A stretch of 5,095 nt of DNA from JBDTRY01 sp039931435. Its GTDB lineage: Bacteria > Acidobacteriota > Thermoanaerobaculia > Gp7-AA8. The stretch covers positions 1 through 5,095 of the forward strand of contig JBDTRY010000265.1 of assembly GCA_039931435.1 (NCBI GenBank). Reading direction: 5' to 3'. Every line of letters begins with the position of its first letter. Within the stretch, counting starts at the first letter, position 1. A program made the position numbers and the translations under genes. The notes beneath the pieces were generated by a model. The model ran no database searches. It was not told the DNA's origin and saw only the letters and a list, made by a program, of their open reading frames with translations. This document shows, piece by piece, positions 4,913 through 5,095 of this stretch.

Positions 4913-5095
4913 GGGTCAGACCTTTGGCTCTCGCAAGAATGAGCCATTCGAGCAACGAACTGGGATGTCAAATAGGAAGCGAGAGGGGCCGGGAGTTCGA
5001 AACTCGGATGAATTCCGCCGTCTGCATCCGCGGATGGGGCCGCAAAAGCATCGCCGGTCGTTGATCTGAGTCGTCGGAGACAGACCTCGAGCGCG
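4913..5095. repeat. dispersed repeat, copy 2, running off the window
   Basis: It is the same-orientation copy of 807-989, starting GGGTCAGACCTTTGGC and including the perfect 31-base block 5041-5071. Copy 1 is followed within about 15 bases by the 3' end of a minus-strand transposase. A further transposase copy or remnant therefore probably begins just beyond 5095. Confidence 0.8.

Overview
The window is GC-rich bacterial DNA dominated by mobile and repetitive sequence, with only a few intact genes. The lineage cannot be fixed from the sequence. The GTCATCCCGA-type palindromic repeats and the remnant of a TPR-protein C-terminus would suit an uncultured soil or sediment bacterium, possibly of Acidobacteriota type, but that is inference.

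Layout. Bases 1-65 are a truncated second copy of the C-terminal part of a REP-associated tyrosine (Y1/HUH) transposase. Bases 134-786 form what looks like a single integron-type gene cassette. It holds a two-gene toxin-antitoxin operon (181-393 antitoxin, 390-683 ParE/RelE-like toxin) followed by an attC-like hairpin with two unpaired bases on one arm. Bases 807-2305 form a degenerate REP-associated transposase element on the minus strand, bounded by perfect 10-bp inverted ends GGGTCAGACC / GGTCTGACCC. Inside it, pieces of two different transposase genes are joined at a further copy of the same motif. The N-terminal piece carries two stop codons and a frameshift.

Bases 2233-2874 carry no convincing gene. 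They hold stem-loops and a roughly 210-bp tandem unit present twice, each unit containing a palindromic MITE-like element. Bases 2877-4076 (minus) encode an intact exported protein with a signal peptide and a predicted right-handed beta-helix fold. Upstream of it, 4254-4423 (minus) is the C-terminal remnant of a TPR protein. At 4531-4743 (plus) is a 70-residue protein with two predicted membrane segments. From 4744 to the end the sequence is non-coding and finishes in a second copy (4913-5095) of the right-hand flank of the transposase element.

The unifying pattern is the octamer GGGTCAGA (or its complement), found exactly six times in 5.1 kb. Several copies lie at breakpoints: element ends, truncation points of transposase copies, and spots where about 10-bp tandem duplications occur. 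The genes do not form a pathway. The window reads as a recombination-prone accessory region in which a toxin-antitoxin cassette, a secreted protein and a small membrane protein survive among decayed mobile elements.
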